Below are positions 7,891-15,341 of a DNA stretch of 37,225 nucleotides, in pieces. This DNA is from CAG-791 sp045546175 (lineage in GTDB: Bacteria; Bacillota; Clostridia; Lachnospirales; Lachnospiraceae): assembly GCA_045546175.1 (NCBI GenBank), contig JAZQCI010000059.1, positions 1 to 37,225 on the forward strand, written 5' to 3'. The notes beneath the pieces were generated by a model that was given only the letters and a program-made list of their open reading frames with translations, searched no databases and was not told the DNA's origin. The translations under genes and the position numbers were made by a program. Each line of letters opens with the position of its first letter. The stretch's first letter is position 1.

Positions 7891-9396
7891 ATGTTCAAAA
7901 AAACCTACACCTACTTAGCTGTAACAATGATGCTGACCACCGCGGCGCCCGCACTGGCACCCGCGCTGGCCGTGCAGGCCGCTGCTCCTGCGCAGACCGC
8001 CCAGGCCGCTTTCGACGCCACTGCGCTGACCGCTCAGGACACAGCTTATGTCATTTCCGAGCAGTCCGCGGCAGCCCGCAGCGTCCGTACACTCGGAAAA
8101 TTCACCACCGTAAACGGCAGGACCTACTACAAGACCTCTGACGGCACCAATAAGACCGGCTGGATCAGAGACGCCGGGAAATGGTACTATTTTGACAAGC
8201 GCGACGGGCACATGCTCACCGGCTGGGTGAAAGACGACGGCAAATGGTACTATCTCGACAAGAAAGACGGGCACATGCTCACCGGCTGGCTCTCTTTCAG
8301 CAACGGGCGCGTGTACTACCTTCGCAGAGACGGATCCATGATCCAGGGTCCCTGCTGGGCCAATGTCGGCAGCAAAAAATACCGCTTCACCGCAAACGGC
8401 CATGTCATTGCGGCGTGGGAGTTCTCGAACGGAAAATGGTATTATCGCAACACAAACGGCAACGTCGTCAAGAACAAATGGCTGTACTACAAAGGCAAAT
8501 ACTACTACCTGACGGCCACCGGCGCCACGGCGACCGGCACTGTCACGATACAGGGCAAAAAATACAGCTTCAGTAAGGACGGCGACCTGCTCGGAAGTGT
8601 TCCTTCCACAGTGATCGCGGCCGCAAAAGGGTCGCAGACCACGACCATGAAGTCCGACAGCGCAAAATCATCCGCCGCGGCTGAGACCAATACCAAGACG
8701 GCTGCCGCCCAGGCTGTAAAGACAACTTCCACCGGCTCCGCCTCTTCCGCTTCGACCGCAAAGACCTCGGGTTCTTCCTCCGGCAGCAGTTCTTCCACGT
8801 CGGCGGCAAGCACGAAGACCGAAAGCACCACGAAGACCGAAAGCACCACAAAGTCCCAGAGCACCACGAAGGCTGCCGCGCAGAAGACCACGACCAAAGA
8901 GATCACAAAGGTCGTCGGCAAGCTCAACGACCTCTCCGACTCCAGGAGGCTGTTTGTGATCCAGATCGCCAATTACGTGCGCAAGTACGCGCCGCAGTAC
9001 GGCATCAAAGTGTACAGCCCCATTATCGCGCAGGCTATTCACGAGAGCGGCTGGGGAGAATCCTCCCTCTCCGCCAAGTATCACAACTACTTCGGACTTA
9101 AGTGCGGAACCCTCTGGAGAGGCAAGAGCGTCAATCTCTCAACCAAAGAAGAGTATTCCGCGGGAACGCTCACTACGATCAGAAGCAATTTCCGCGTCTA
9201 TGACAACATGGAAGAAGGCGTTAAGGGCTATTTCGAGTTCATTCAGCTCGCAAGATACGCAAACCTCAAGGGCGTCACAAGCCCCAGGCAGTACCTGCAG
9301 AACATCAAGAATGACGGCTACGCCACCGGCAGCCAGTACGTAGACCACACCATGGCCCTGATCAACCTCTATAACCTGACACAGTTCGATAACTAA
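7891..9396 (+). CDS. Secreted GH73 N-acetylglucosaminidase, paralogue
   Basis: This 501-residue paralogue of the preceding gene has a signal peptide (about 1-35, rich in Ala), about eight wall-binding repeats at 65-235 (KWYYFDKRDGHMLTGW type), a Ser/Thr/Lys linker at about 240-345 with repeated TKTEST blocks, and a C-terminal GH73 domain with catalytic Glu385 in IIAQAIHES. The motifs HNYFGLKCGTLWRGKSVNL and YDNMEEGVKGYF match the first gene closely. It lacks the Ig domain and the Pro/Ala/Thr repeats. In-frame ATGs lie upstream, but GAGG at 7881 is correctly spaced only for 7891. It may be cotranscribed with the first gene (34-bp gap) and is followed by a terminator. Confidence 0.92.
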   Translation: MFKKTYTYLAVTMMLTTAAPALAPALAVQAAAPAQTAQAAFDATALTAQDTAYVISEQSAAARSVRTLGKFTTVNGRTYYKTSDGTNKTGWIRDAGKWYYFDKRDGHMLTGWVKDDGKWYYLDKKDGHMLTGWLSFSNGRVYYLRRDGSMIQGPCWANVGSKKYRFTANGHVIAAWEFSNGKWYYRNTNGNVVKNKWLYYKGKYYYLTATGATATGTVTIQGKKYSFSKDGDLLGSVPSTVIAAAKGSQTTTMKSDSAKSSAAAETNTKTAAAQAVKTTSTGSASSASTAKTSGSSSGSSSSTSAASTKTESTTKTESTTKSQSTTKAAAQKTTTKEITKVVGKLNDLSDSRRLFVIQIANYVRKYAPQYGIKVYSPIIAQAIHESGWGESSLSAKYHNYFGLKCGTLWRGKSVNLSTKEEYSAGTLTTIRSNFRVYDNMEEGVKGYFEFIQLARYANLKGVTSPRQYLQNIKNDGYATGSQYVDHTMALINLYNLTQFDN

Positions 9397-9462
9397 ACTC
9401 AGTAATTCAGTTCAGTAATTCAGTTCGATAACTGATCCGGAACCCCGGAAAAAGAGTGAAAG

Positions 9463-9496
9463 CGTACCGGAGAGACCGCTCACCGGTACGTTTTTT
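9463..9496 (+). terminator. Intrinsic terminator after the glucosaminidase pair
   Basis: Perfect arms CGTACCGG (9463-9470) and CCGGTACG (9483-9490) are followed by TTTTTT. Confidence 0.85.
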
Positions 9497-9538
9497 ACTC
9501 ATCTCCGGGGCGGACACCAGAGAAAAAGAGAGGCCGCT

Positions 9539-10084
9539 TTGGCAACCGATACTATTTATTCCAAAGAAGATATCAAATACATGAAAGCCGCCCTGAAGCA
9601 GGCCGAAAAAGCGCTCGCCATCGGAGAGGTTCCGATCGGCGCCGTGATCGTCGAGAACGGGCGCATCATAGGCCGCGGTTATAACCGGCGCAACACCGAC
9701 CACACCACTCTGGCTCACGCAGAGATCACGGCGATCCGCAAGGCCAACAAGAAGGTCGGCGACTGGCGCCTGGAAGGGTGTACTTTGTATGTCACCCTCG
9801 AGCCCTGCCAGATGTGCGCCGGCGCGCTGGTGCAGTCCAGGATCGACCGGGTCGTGATCGGCGCGCCCAGCTACAAATCGGGCTGCGGCGGCACACTGCT
9901 GAACATCCTGCAGAACGAAGAATTTAACCACCAGGTCGAGATGGAGACCGGCGTCATGCAGGAGGAATGTACCGCGATCCTGCAGCGGTTCTTCAAGGAA
10001 CTGCGTCAGAGAAATAAGATGCGCAAGAAAGCCGCCGCGCAGGCGCCGGCTCCCGACGCAGATGGCCAATCATCTTTTGATTGA
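9539..10084 (+). CDS. tadA: tRNA-specific adenosine-34 deaminase TadA
   Basis: This 181-residue cytidine/deoxycytidylate-deaminase-fold enzyme converts A34 to inosine in tRNA-Arg(ACG). The zinc site and proton shuttle are intact: HAE (His60, Glu62) and PCQMC (Cys90, Cys93). EVPIGAVIV and YKSGCGG are family hallmarks. The start is TTG with GAGAGG upstream; the first downstream ATG would remove the first helix. The C-terminal tail of about 25 residues (Lys/Ala/Pro-rich) is longer than usual. In Bacillus the order tadA - SRP RNA - dnaX is known; here tadA and the SRP RNA are kept, but the next gene is a radical SAM gene. Confidence 0.95.
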   Translation: MATDTIYSKEDIKYMKAALKQAEKALAIGEVPIGAVIVENGRIIGRGYNRRNTDHTTLAHAEITAIRKANKKVGDWRLEGCTLYVTLEPCQMCAGALVQSRIDRVVIGAPSYKSGCGGTLLNILQNEEFNHQVEMETGVMQEECTAILQRFFKELRQRNKMRKKAAAQAPAPDADGQSSFD

Positions 10085-10109
10085 CTTTACCGGCTCAATC
10101 CACTATATT
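10081..10109 (+). promoter_or_regulatory. Promoter for the structured repeat and SRP RNA
   Basis: TTGACT (10081-10086, overlapping the tadA stop codon), a 17-nt spacer and TATATT (10104-10109). Transcription would start near 10116, just before the structured element. No second AT-rich promoter is visible before the SRP RNA. Confidence 0.7.
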
Positions 10110-10120
10110 TACACATATGG

Positions 10121-10247
10121 GTGCATTCGTGCACTACAGTTAACGCAGGTGAGTAATCTCCCACTGCGTTAACCGATGCACACGCGTGCGAAAAAGCTGT
10201 CTGACGACAGACGCACGCGGCGCCGTGGCTCGATTTACGAGCCTTTT
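10121..10247 (+). ncRNA. Structured dispersed element, copy A
   Basis: A short hairpin GTGCA-TTCG-TGCAC (10121-10134) is followed by the three conserved parts of the family. P1 is GTTAACGCAG/CTGCGTTAAC (10139-10148 with 10164-10173). P2 is CGCGTGCG/CGCACGCG (10183-10190 with 10212-10219), enclosing the inner hairpin CTGTC-TGAC-GACAG. P3 is GGCTCG-ATTTA-CGAGCC (10227-10243), followed by TTTT, so it resembles a terminator. The block GATGCACACGCGTGCG is shared exactly with copies B and C. Its promoter at 10081-10109 supports transcription. No known RNA family was recognised. Confidence 0.65.
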
Positions 10248-10251
10248 CGCC

Positions 10252-10450
10252 CTGCTCTTCGGGGCGGAGCCTTAACAGCTGCCTGCCGCTTGCTGTGATG
10301 AAGTTTGGGTCTTACGCAATGATTCCCCGTGAACCGTGTCAGATTGGGAACAAAGCAGCACTAAGCGGGCCCTATCATGTGCCGTGAGGGTGCCTGGCGG
10401 AGCAGTGAGAGCAGTAACGGGTTAAGGTTCCGCCGCGGAGAGCAGTTTTT
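10252..10450 (+). ncRNA. ffs: Signal recognition particle RNA
   Basis: Domain IV is clear: GTGAACCGTGTCAG, a TTG/CAA stem closed by a GGAA tetraloop, then AGCAGCACTAAG, the Ffh-binding core. Further conserved SRP segments are GTTTGGGTCTTACGCAA on the 5' side and GTGCCGTGAGGGTGCCTGG on the 3' side. The two ends pair over about 25 bp: CTGCTC...CCTTAAC from 10252 and GTTAAGG...GAGCAG ending at 10445. TTTTT at 10446-10450 ends transcription. It lacks an obvious Alu domain unless the upstream element serves as one. Location after tadA fits Firmicute gene order. Confidence 0.93.
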
Positions 10451-10533
10451 GTGTCGTTTTAAATCTTTAGAGGCGCCCTGCGAGCTTTTTCATGCCTCCG
10501 GAGCGAGCCTCATTACCATCGGAAGGTTGCGAT

Positions 10534-11481
10534 ATGAGCTTAGACAATATTATGGATATGACGGACTGCACGCTCTGTCCGAGGAGCTGCAGAGTGAACC
10601 GAGCCGCAGGTGAAGTCGGCTACTGCAAGGAAGACGCCCAGCTGTACGCCGCCAGGGCGGCTCTCTATTTTGACGAGGAACCGGTGATCTCCGGACACCG
10701 CGGGAGCGGCGCCGTTTTCTTCTCCGGCTGCAACATGGGCTGCGTGTACTGCCAGAATTACGCGATCGCGAAGGCCATGTACGGGACCAGGATCGAGCCG
10801 TCCAGGCTCTCCGAGATCTTTCTTGAGCTGCAGGAGCAGGACGCCGAGAACATCAACCTGGTGACGGCCTCCCACTACCTCTACATCGTCATTCCGGCCC
10901 TGGAAAAAGCAAAACGACAGGGTCTTACGATCCCTGTCGTCTATAATACCGGCGCCTATGAGCGCGTGGAAGCCATTAAGGCACTTGAAGGCCTGGTGGA
11001 CATCTGGCTTCCCGATTTCAAGTATATCTCGCCCAGGATCTCCCTGGCCTACTCTCACACCCCGGACTACTTCCAGTACGCCTCCAAGGCGCTGGCGGAA
11101 ATGGTCCGGCAATGTCCCCGTCCCCTGTTCGCGGACGGCTCATCCTCCATCGACGCCGAGGACGACAAGGATGATCCCGTCATGGTGAAGGGCGTCATCG
11201 TGCGGCACCTGGCTCTGCCGGGCTGCGCGGAGGATTCCAGGGACATCCTGGATTACCTCCACTCCACTTACGGAGACAGCATTTTCATCAGCCTGATGAA
11301 CCAGTACACTCCTATGCCCCAGGTCTACGGCGATCCCAATCTGGGCCGCAAGCTTACGGCCCGGGAGTACGATGAGCTCGTGGACTACGCGATCTCCATC
11401 GGGATCACCAACGGCTTCGTCCAGGACGGCGAGACGGCCTCCCAGAGCTACATTCCCGCTTTCGACGGGACCGGCCTCTGA
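10534..11481 (+). CDS. Radical SAM protein, PflA-like (COG1313 type)
   Basis: This 315-residue radical SAM enzyme has the cluster motif SGCNMGCVYCQN with Cys66, Cys70 and Cys73, and an extra N-terminal Cys set (CTLCPRSC, GYC) typical of the COG1313 group. Later motifs are VYNTGAYE, DIWLPDFKYIS and HLALPGC. Members resemble pyruvate formate-lyase activating enzymes, but their substrate is mostly unknown, so glycyl-radical activation is only a possibility. The ATG at 10534 follows GGAAGG at good spacing; an earlier in-frame ATG at 10492 lacks a site. It starts 84 nt after the SRP RNA and converges with cdaR. Confidence 0.88.
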   Translation: MSLDNIMDMTDCTLCPRSCRVNRAAGEVGYCKEDAQLYAARAALYFDEEPVISGHRGSGAVFFSGCNMGCVYCQNYAIAKAMYGTRIEPSRLSEIFLELQEQDAENINLVTASHYLYIVIPALEKAKRQGLTIPVVYNTGAYERVEAIKALEGLVDIWLPDFKYISPRISLAYSHTPDYFQYASKALAEMVRQCPRPLFADGSSSIDAEDDKDDPVMVKGVIVRHLALPGCAEDSRDILDYLHSTYGDSIFISLMNQYTPMPQVYGDPNLGRKLTAREYDELVDYAISIGITNGFVQDGETASQSYIPAFDGTGL

Positions 11482-11490
11482 GAACAACTG

Positions 11491-12582
11491 TTAACGCCCG
11501 TTCCTGCGCTCCAGCTCTTTCATATAGGCACTTACCATCAGGGCGATCTTGAGCGTCATGGCGTCCTCAAAGGTCCTGATATCCAGCCCGGTACTCTTCT
11601 GCAGCTTCTCAATGCGGTACACCAGCGTATTTCTGTGCACGAAGAGCTGCCGGGCTGTTTCTGACACATTCAGGTTATTGTCAAAGAAGCTGTTGATGGT
11701 CGTCAGGATCTCCTGATCGAATTCCGCCATCTCTTCTTTGTCAAAAATCTCCTGGATGAACATCTTGCACAGGCTGGGCGGAAGCTGGTAGATCAGGCGC
11801 CCGATGCCGAGCTCGTTGTAAGAGATCACTCTCTTTCCGGCGTAGAAGATCCTTCCGACGTCCATGGCCATCCTGGCTTCCTTGTAGGAGCGCGACAGGT
11901 CTTTGAGCTCATTTGTGATCGCCCCGTAGGAGCCGCGCACCTTGATCATGGCCTCCATGTTGAGCATGTCTACCGCCGTCTTCGCGGCTTCTTCCACTTC
12001 TTTATAGCCTTCCTTCTCATCCAGCGCTTTGATCAGGATCACGCTGTTCTCGTCCACTTCCGTCAGATAATCGCCGTTCTGCACCGTAAACAGGCCGGAG
12101 AGCATCTCCGACGCGATTGCTTCCGAATCGGCGTCCATCTCAAACAGTATGATCGCCCTGCGGACATTGTTCACAATGTGCAGCTTCTTGGAGCGGTTGT
12201 GAATATCCACCAGCAGCAGATTGTCCAGCAGCAGGTTCTGGAAGAAATTGTTGCGGTCAAACTTCTCCTTGTACGCGACGATGAGATTCTCGATCTCACT
12301 GACCGCGATCCTGGCCACCATAAAGGTGTGCTCGGCGTTTCCCTGTGCCGTCAGGACGAACTGCAGCTCTTCGTCGTCCATAACTTTGAGAAAGTAACTG
12401 TTTCCGACGATCTGGCTGTCCACAGCCGACTGCGCAAAACCGCTCACCATGTTTCTTCCGGGCACCGTCACGCCTTCCGTCTGCGCAACGACCCCGCCGG
12501 CTGTGTCCAGCACACAGAATTCGATTTTGGTGATCGCCTTGAGCTGTTCGAGGCATCCTCTGATGATCTGTGATGAAACCAT
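11491..12582 (-). CDS. cdaR: CdaR-type transcriptional regulator
   Basis: The 363-residue protein has an N-terminal sugar-diacid-recognition-like domain (SQIIRGCLEQLKAITKIEF), a middle GGDEF-like fold without GGDEF residues, and a C-terminal PucR/CdaR helix-turn-helix, FFDNNLNVSETARQLFVHRN followed by TLVYRIEKLQ. CdaR proteins control uptake and use of sugar diacids or glycerate. No such target operon is adjacent, so the ligand is open. ATG with AGGAGG nearby. The leader carries the partial repeat copy D ending about 14 nt before the ribosome-binding site. The gene converges with the radical SAM gene with 9 bp between stop codons. Confidence 0.88.
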   Translation of the reverse strand: MVSSQIIRGCLEQLKAITKIEFCVLDTAGGVVAQTEGVTVPGRNMVSGFAQSAVDSQIVGNSYFLKVMDDEELQFVLTAQGNAEHTFMVARIAVSEIENLIVAYKEKFDRNNFFQNLLLDNLLLVDIHNRSKKLHIVNNVRRAIILFEMDADSEAIASEMLSGLFTVQNGDYLTEVDENSVILIKALDEKEGYKEVEEAAKTAVDMLNMEAMIKVRGSYGAITNELKDLSRSYKEARMAMDVGRIFYAGKRVISYNELGIGRLIYQLPPSLCKMFIQEIFDKEEMAEFDQEILTTINSFFDNNLNVSETARQLFVHRNTLVYRIEKLQKSTGLDIRTFEDAMTLKIALMVSAYMKELERRNGR

Positions 12583-12600
12583 TCGTTTCCTCCTAAATGT

Positions 12601-12634
12601 AAGGCTTGCGGAGCGAACCGCCGCGCCGCGTGCG
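12601..12634 (-). repeat. Partial copy D of the structured element
   Basis: This 34-bp segment matches the P3 end plus the right P2 strand of copy B at 30 of 34 positions. It contains the right P2 strand CGCACGCG, then the GCGGCGG linker, and a variant P3 hairpin with some mispairing. The P1 part and the left P2 strand are missing. It lies in the cdaR leader, directly downstream of the terminator of the ABC ATPase gene. Confidence 0.6.
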
Positions 12635-12646
12635 TATCGTTTACGT

Positions 12647-12682
12647 AAAAGGGTGCCGCACTATCCCTTTAGTGCGGCACCC
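12647..12682 (-). terminator. Intrinsic terminator of the sugar ABC ATPase gene
   Basis: Perfect 13-bp arms GGGTGCCGCACTA and TAGTGCGGCACCC (12651-12682) are followed on the minus strand by TTTT. Confidence 0.85.
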
Positions 12683-12728
12683 TAATAATAACCTATTTGT
12701 ATACCGCCATGCAAATGGCGTTTACAGA

Positions 12729-13835
12729 TCAGTTTGCAATTGTAAGCTCAGTCTCTTTGTCGAAGATGTGGATCTTCTTGGTGTCGAAGGTGTACTTCAC
12801 TGTATCGCCGGGACGAACCTTTGTTGTGGGCTCAACTCTTGCAGTGATGTTAGCGCTGCCCAGATCGAAGTACAGGAATACTTCTGCGCCCAGAAGCTCG
12901 TATACGTTGACCTTGGACTCGAACTGATAAGCTACCTTCTTCTCGCCCTTGACTTCGATGATGTTCTCGGGACGGACACCGAAAGTAACGGTCTTGCCGT
13001 TGTAGCCGCCGTCGATCACAGCCTTGGCCTTGTCAGCGGGAAGCTCGATGGACTGTCCCTCGACATCCAGATATGCCTTGTTGCCATCTACTCTTGCAAC
13101 TGCATCTACGAAGTTCATCTGAGGGGATCCCATGAATCCTGCTACGAACAGGTTGCAAGGCTTGTCATAGAGGTTCTGAGGGGAATCGATCTGCTGAACG
13201 ATACCGTCCTTCATAACGACGATTCTGGAACCAAGGGTCATAGCCTCTGTCTGGTCGTGTGTAACGTAGATGATGGTGGTGCCCAGTCTCTGGTGCAGTT
13301 TCGCGATCTCAGTTCTCATCTGAACACGGAGCTTGGCGTCCAGGTTGGAAAGAGGCTCGTCCATAAGGAAGACCTTAGGATTACGAACGATCGCACGTCC
13401 CATAGCGACACGCTGTCTCTGACCACCGGAAAGAGCCTTCGGCTTGCGGTCAAGCAGGTGCGTCAGGTCAAGGATTCTTGCTGCCTCTTTAACAGCCTTG
13501 TCGATCTCGTCCTTCGGTACCTTGCGGAGCTTAAGGCCGAATGCCATGTTATCATAAACGGTCATATGAGGATACAGAGCGTAGTTCTGGAATACCATCG
13601 CGATGTCTCTGTCCTTGGGCTCGACGTCGTTCATGAGCTTGCCGTCGATCCTGAACTCACCGGAAGAGATATCTTCCAGACCTGCGATCATTCTCAGAGT
13701 GGTGGACTTTCCGCATCCGGAAGGGCCTACGAAAATGATAAACTCTTTGTCAGCAATTTCCATGTTGAAATTCTGAACAGCCTTATAGCCATTGGGATAA
13801 ACCTTGCATACATCCTTAAGTGATAAGCTTGCCAT
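12729..13835 (-). CDS. ugpC: Sugar ABC transporter ATP-binding protein, UgpC/MsmK family
   Basis: This 368-residue cytoplasmic ATPase powers carbohydrate uptake permeases of the CUT1 class. It shows Walker A GPSGCGKSTT (37-46), the Q-loop VFQNYALYPHMT, the signature ALSGGQRQRVAMGRAIV, Walker B VFLMDEP, the H-loop YVTHDQTEAMTL, and a C-terminal TOBE regulatory domain (VTFGVRPENI...GDTVKYTFD). Length fits the family. ATG start with AAAGGAG upstream. It stands alone with its own terminator, with no permease or binding protein nearby, so it probably serves several transporters, as MsmK does in streptococci. A TATACT -10 box (13890-13895) and an adjacent GAACAGTTC palindrome lie upstream. Confidence 0.95.
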   Translation of the reverse strand: MASLSLKDVCKVYPNGYKAVQNFNMEIADKEFIIFVGPSGCGKSTTLRMIAGLEDISSGEFRIDGKLMNDVEPKDRDIAMVFQNYALYPHMTVYDNMAFGLKLRKVPKDEIDKAVKEAARILDLTHLLDRKPKALSGGQRQRVAMGRAIVRNPKVFLMDEPLSNLDAKLRVQMRTEIAKLHQRLGTTIIYVTHDQTEAMTLGSRIVVMKDGIVQQIDSPQNLYDKPCNLFVAGFMGSPQMNFVDAVARVDGNKAYLDVEGQSIELPADKAKAVIDGGYNGKTVTFGVRPENIIEVKGEKKVAYQFESKVNVYELLGAEVFLYFDLGSANITARVEPTTKVRPGDTVKYTFDTKKIHIFDKETELTIAN

Positions 13836-13969
13836 TTGTAAACTCCTTTAAAAAAATATGAATTGACAATAGTTTTCTGAACTGTTCATAGTATAGTCAA
13901 AAAAAACCGTTCCGACCATTGCCTAAGTTCACAAAAGATTTTTGGGTGTCTTGGTGATGATTTGTCATC

Positions 13970-14018
13970 AAAAAAGAGAGAAATTCTGTTTTTCGTAATG
14001 TTGTACAGAATTCCTCTC
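13970..14018 (-). terminator. Intrinsic terminator of the yesL pair
   Basis: A 14-bp stem with one mismatch (GAGAGGAATTCTGT with ACAGAATTTCTCTC on the minus strand) is followed by TTTTTT. Confidence 0.85.
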
Positions 14019-14035
14019 TCCATTTGTTCATTTTG

Positions 14036-14683
14036 TTAGTCTTCCGCTTCTTCTGCGTTCTCATCCTCCCAGGCCTGCTTCTCGATCTTTCTGAAGATCG
14101 GGTCGTAGACCATGGCGCAGGCGTATCCCGGGACGCTGAGTCCGAACAGGACCAGGAGCGGGAGCAGGACCGTCGTCGTCAGGAACGCGATCGCGGGCGT
14201 CAGCGTGATCACCGCCATCGCGAGCGATCTGGGCAGCTCGGAAAAGGTGAGCGTCACCGCGTTGAGAAGCGTGTGGTAGACGCTGTTGTCAAACCGCGAC
14301 AGCAGCGCAAAAGTATAGATCATGATGATAAGCTCGAGAACCGCCGCCACCAGAATGGAACTGGGGAGCCAGATCGGATAGTGGCCGGTGCCTTCCAGCA
14401 CCAGGACCATATTCGAGGCCATCAGGGCGCCCAGCGCCACGAACAGGATCCACAGAATAGTGGCCTGCCCGAACTCCCTCTTGAAAGAGCGGAAGAAAGA
14501 CTTCACAATGTAGCCTTCTTCCCCGCGCACCATTTTCAGGAGCACGTAGTGCATCGCCGTAAGGGCGGCGCCGATCGTAATGATCGGGACACACATCACC
14601 AGTGTGATCAGGTTGAGGATCAGCAGATCCGCCACCTTGTTAAGAAACCTCTGAAACGGGCTTCCCTCTTCGAAAATATTCAA
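14036..14683 (-). CDS. YesL family (DUF624) membrane protein
   Basis: This 215-residue protein is a DUF624/YesL member, recognised by the N-terminal block PFQRFLNKVADLLILNLI, the conserved CVPIITIGAALTAMHYV, and about five membrane segments. YesL-type proteins are often encoded beside carbohydrate ABC transporters and glycan-use genes, but their molecular role is unknown. Its start codon overlaps the stop of the upstream gene (ATGA type), so the two are translationally coupled. A strong terminator follows. Confidence 0.88.
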   Translation of the reverse strand: MNIFEEGSPFQRFLNKVADLLILNLITLVMCVPIITIGAALTAMHYVLLKMVRGEEGYIVKSFFRSFKREFGQATILWILFVALGALMASNMVLVLEGTGHYPIWLPSSILVAAVLELIIMIYTFALLSRFDNSVYHTLLNAVTLTFSELPRSLAMAVITLTPAIAFLTTTVLLPLLVLFGLSVPGYACAMVYDPIFRKIEKQAWEDENAEEAED

Positions 14684-15198
14684 CGGCTGCTTCCTCCTTT
14701 GGCGCTGTGTCCTTCCTGGCTGCCGAAAACACTGATGCCTGTCGTGATCATATTGCCGAGCGTATCCAGGAATCCTTCCCAGAGAACCGTAAAGAATCCT
14801 TCCGTGCTCTTTCTGACCGTTCTCTCCGCGTCCTCGATCAGCGTGTCGCCCGGTTTTTTGCCGCTGCTCGGCTCAGCCGGCCGGATCCCGAAGAATTTCT
14901 CGGCGACGGCCGCGGGTGAGATTCCCATCTCATCCATCTGCTCAAGCGCTTCCCTGATCTCTCTGCGCAGAGAGACCTTGTCCACTCCGTCCAGCTTTTC
15001 GTCTACCTTATCGTAGAGATCGCCGGCCGTTTCCATTCCCTGCTCGAGAATACTCTTATCCCCTTTCTCTTTGTCCTCCGCGCTGCCGGTTTCCTCCTGT
15101 GTCGTGCCCTCCGACGCCGCCGCGAGGCAGACCGGGCTCATCACACTCGTAAAACTCAGGATCACCGTCATCATGATCATCACCGCTCTTTTCTTCAT
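14680..15198 (-). CDS. Small secreted protein of unknown function
   Basis: I do not recognise a family. The 172-residue product begins with a signal peptide (MKKRAVMIMMTVILSFTS, cleavage probably after LAAA). A charged Glu/Lys/Asp-rich stretch follows, then a helical region around LRREIREALEQMDEMGIS and a C-terminal amphipathic or membrane-associating helix (GFFTVLWEGFLDTLGN). The ATG at 15198 is preferred because GGAGGGG lies at correct spacing and the signal peptide starts there; the frame stays open 40 codons further upstream. It overlaps yesL by 4 bp, so the two products may act together at the membrane. Confidence 0.7.
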   Translation of the reverse strand: MKKRAVMIMMTVILSFTSVMSPVCLAAASEGTTQEETGSAEDKEKGDKSILEQGMETAGDLYDKVDEKLDGVDKVSLRREIREALEQMDEMGISPAAVAEKFFGIRPAEPSSGKKPGDTLIEDAERTVRKSTEGFFTVLWEGFLDTLGNMITTGISVFGSQEGHSAKGGSSR

Positions 15199-15254
15199 CC
15201 GTTTTCCCCTCCCAGATGCAGGGTTGCCGGTTACTGTCCATGTATTTTGTAAAC

Positions 15255-15275
15255 GGGGACCGCCCTGCGGTCCCC
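15255..15275 (-). terminator. Possible terminator of metG
   Basis: GGGGACCGC and GCGGTCCCC form a strong stem with a 3-nt loop. On the minus strand it is followed by GTTTACAAAAT, a poor U tract, so efficiency is uncertain. Confidence 0.45.
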
Positions 15276-15341
15276 TGTTCTGTTCTTGGTCTTTACGGCC
15301 TTCTGCCGTCTCAGCCAATCATTCTTTTCAAGCTGTTATCT

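Noticed and set aside
10139..10247. Copy A as the Alu domain of the SRP RNA
   Set aside because: The same element occurs at two other loci without SRP RNA, and it does not resemble the Bacillus Alu domain.
10377..10613. Small open frame over the 3' half of the SRP RNA
   Set aside because: It overlaps the conserved domain IV of the SRP RNA and has no Shine-Dalgarno site.
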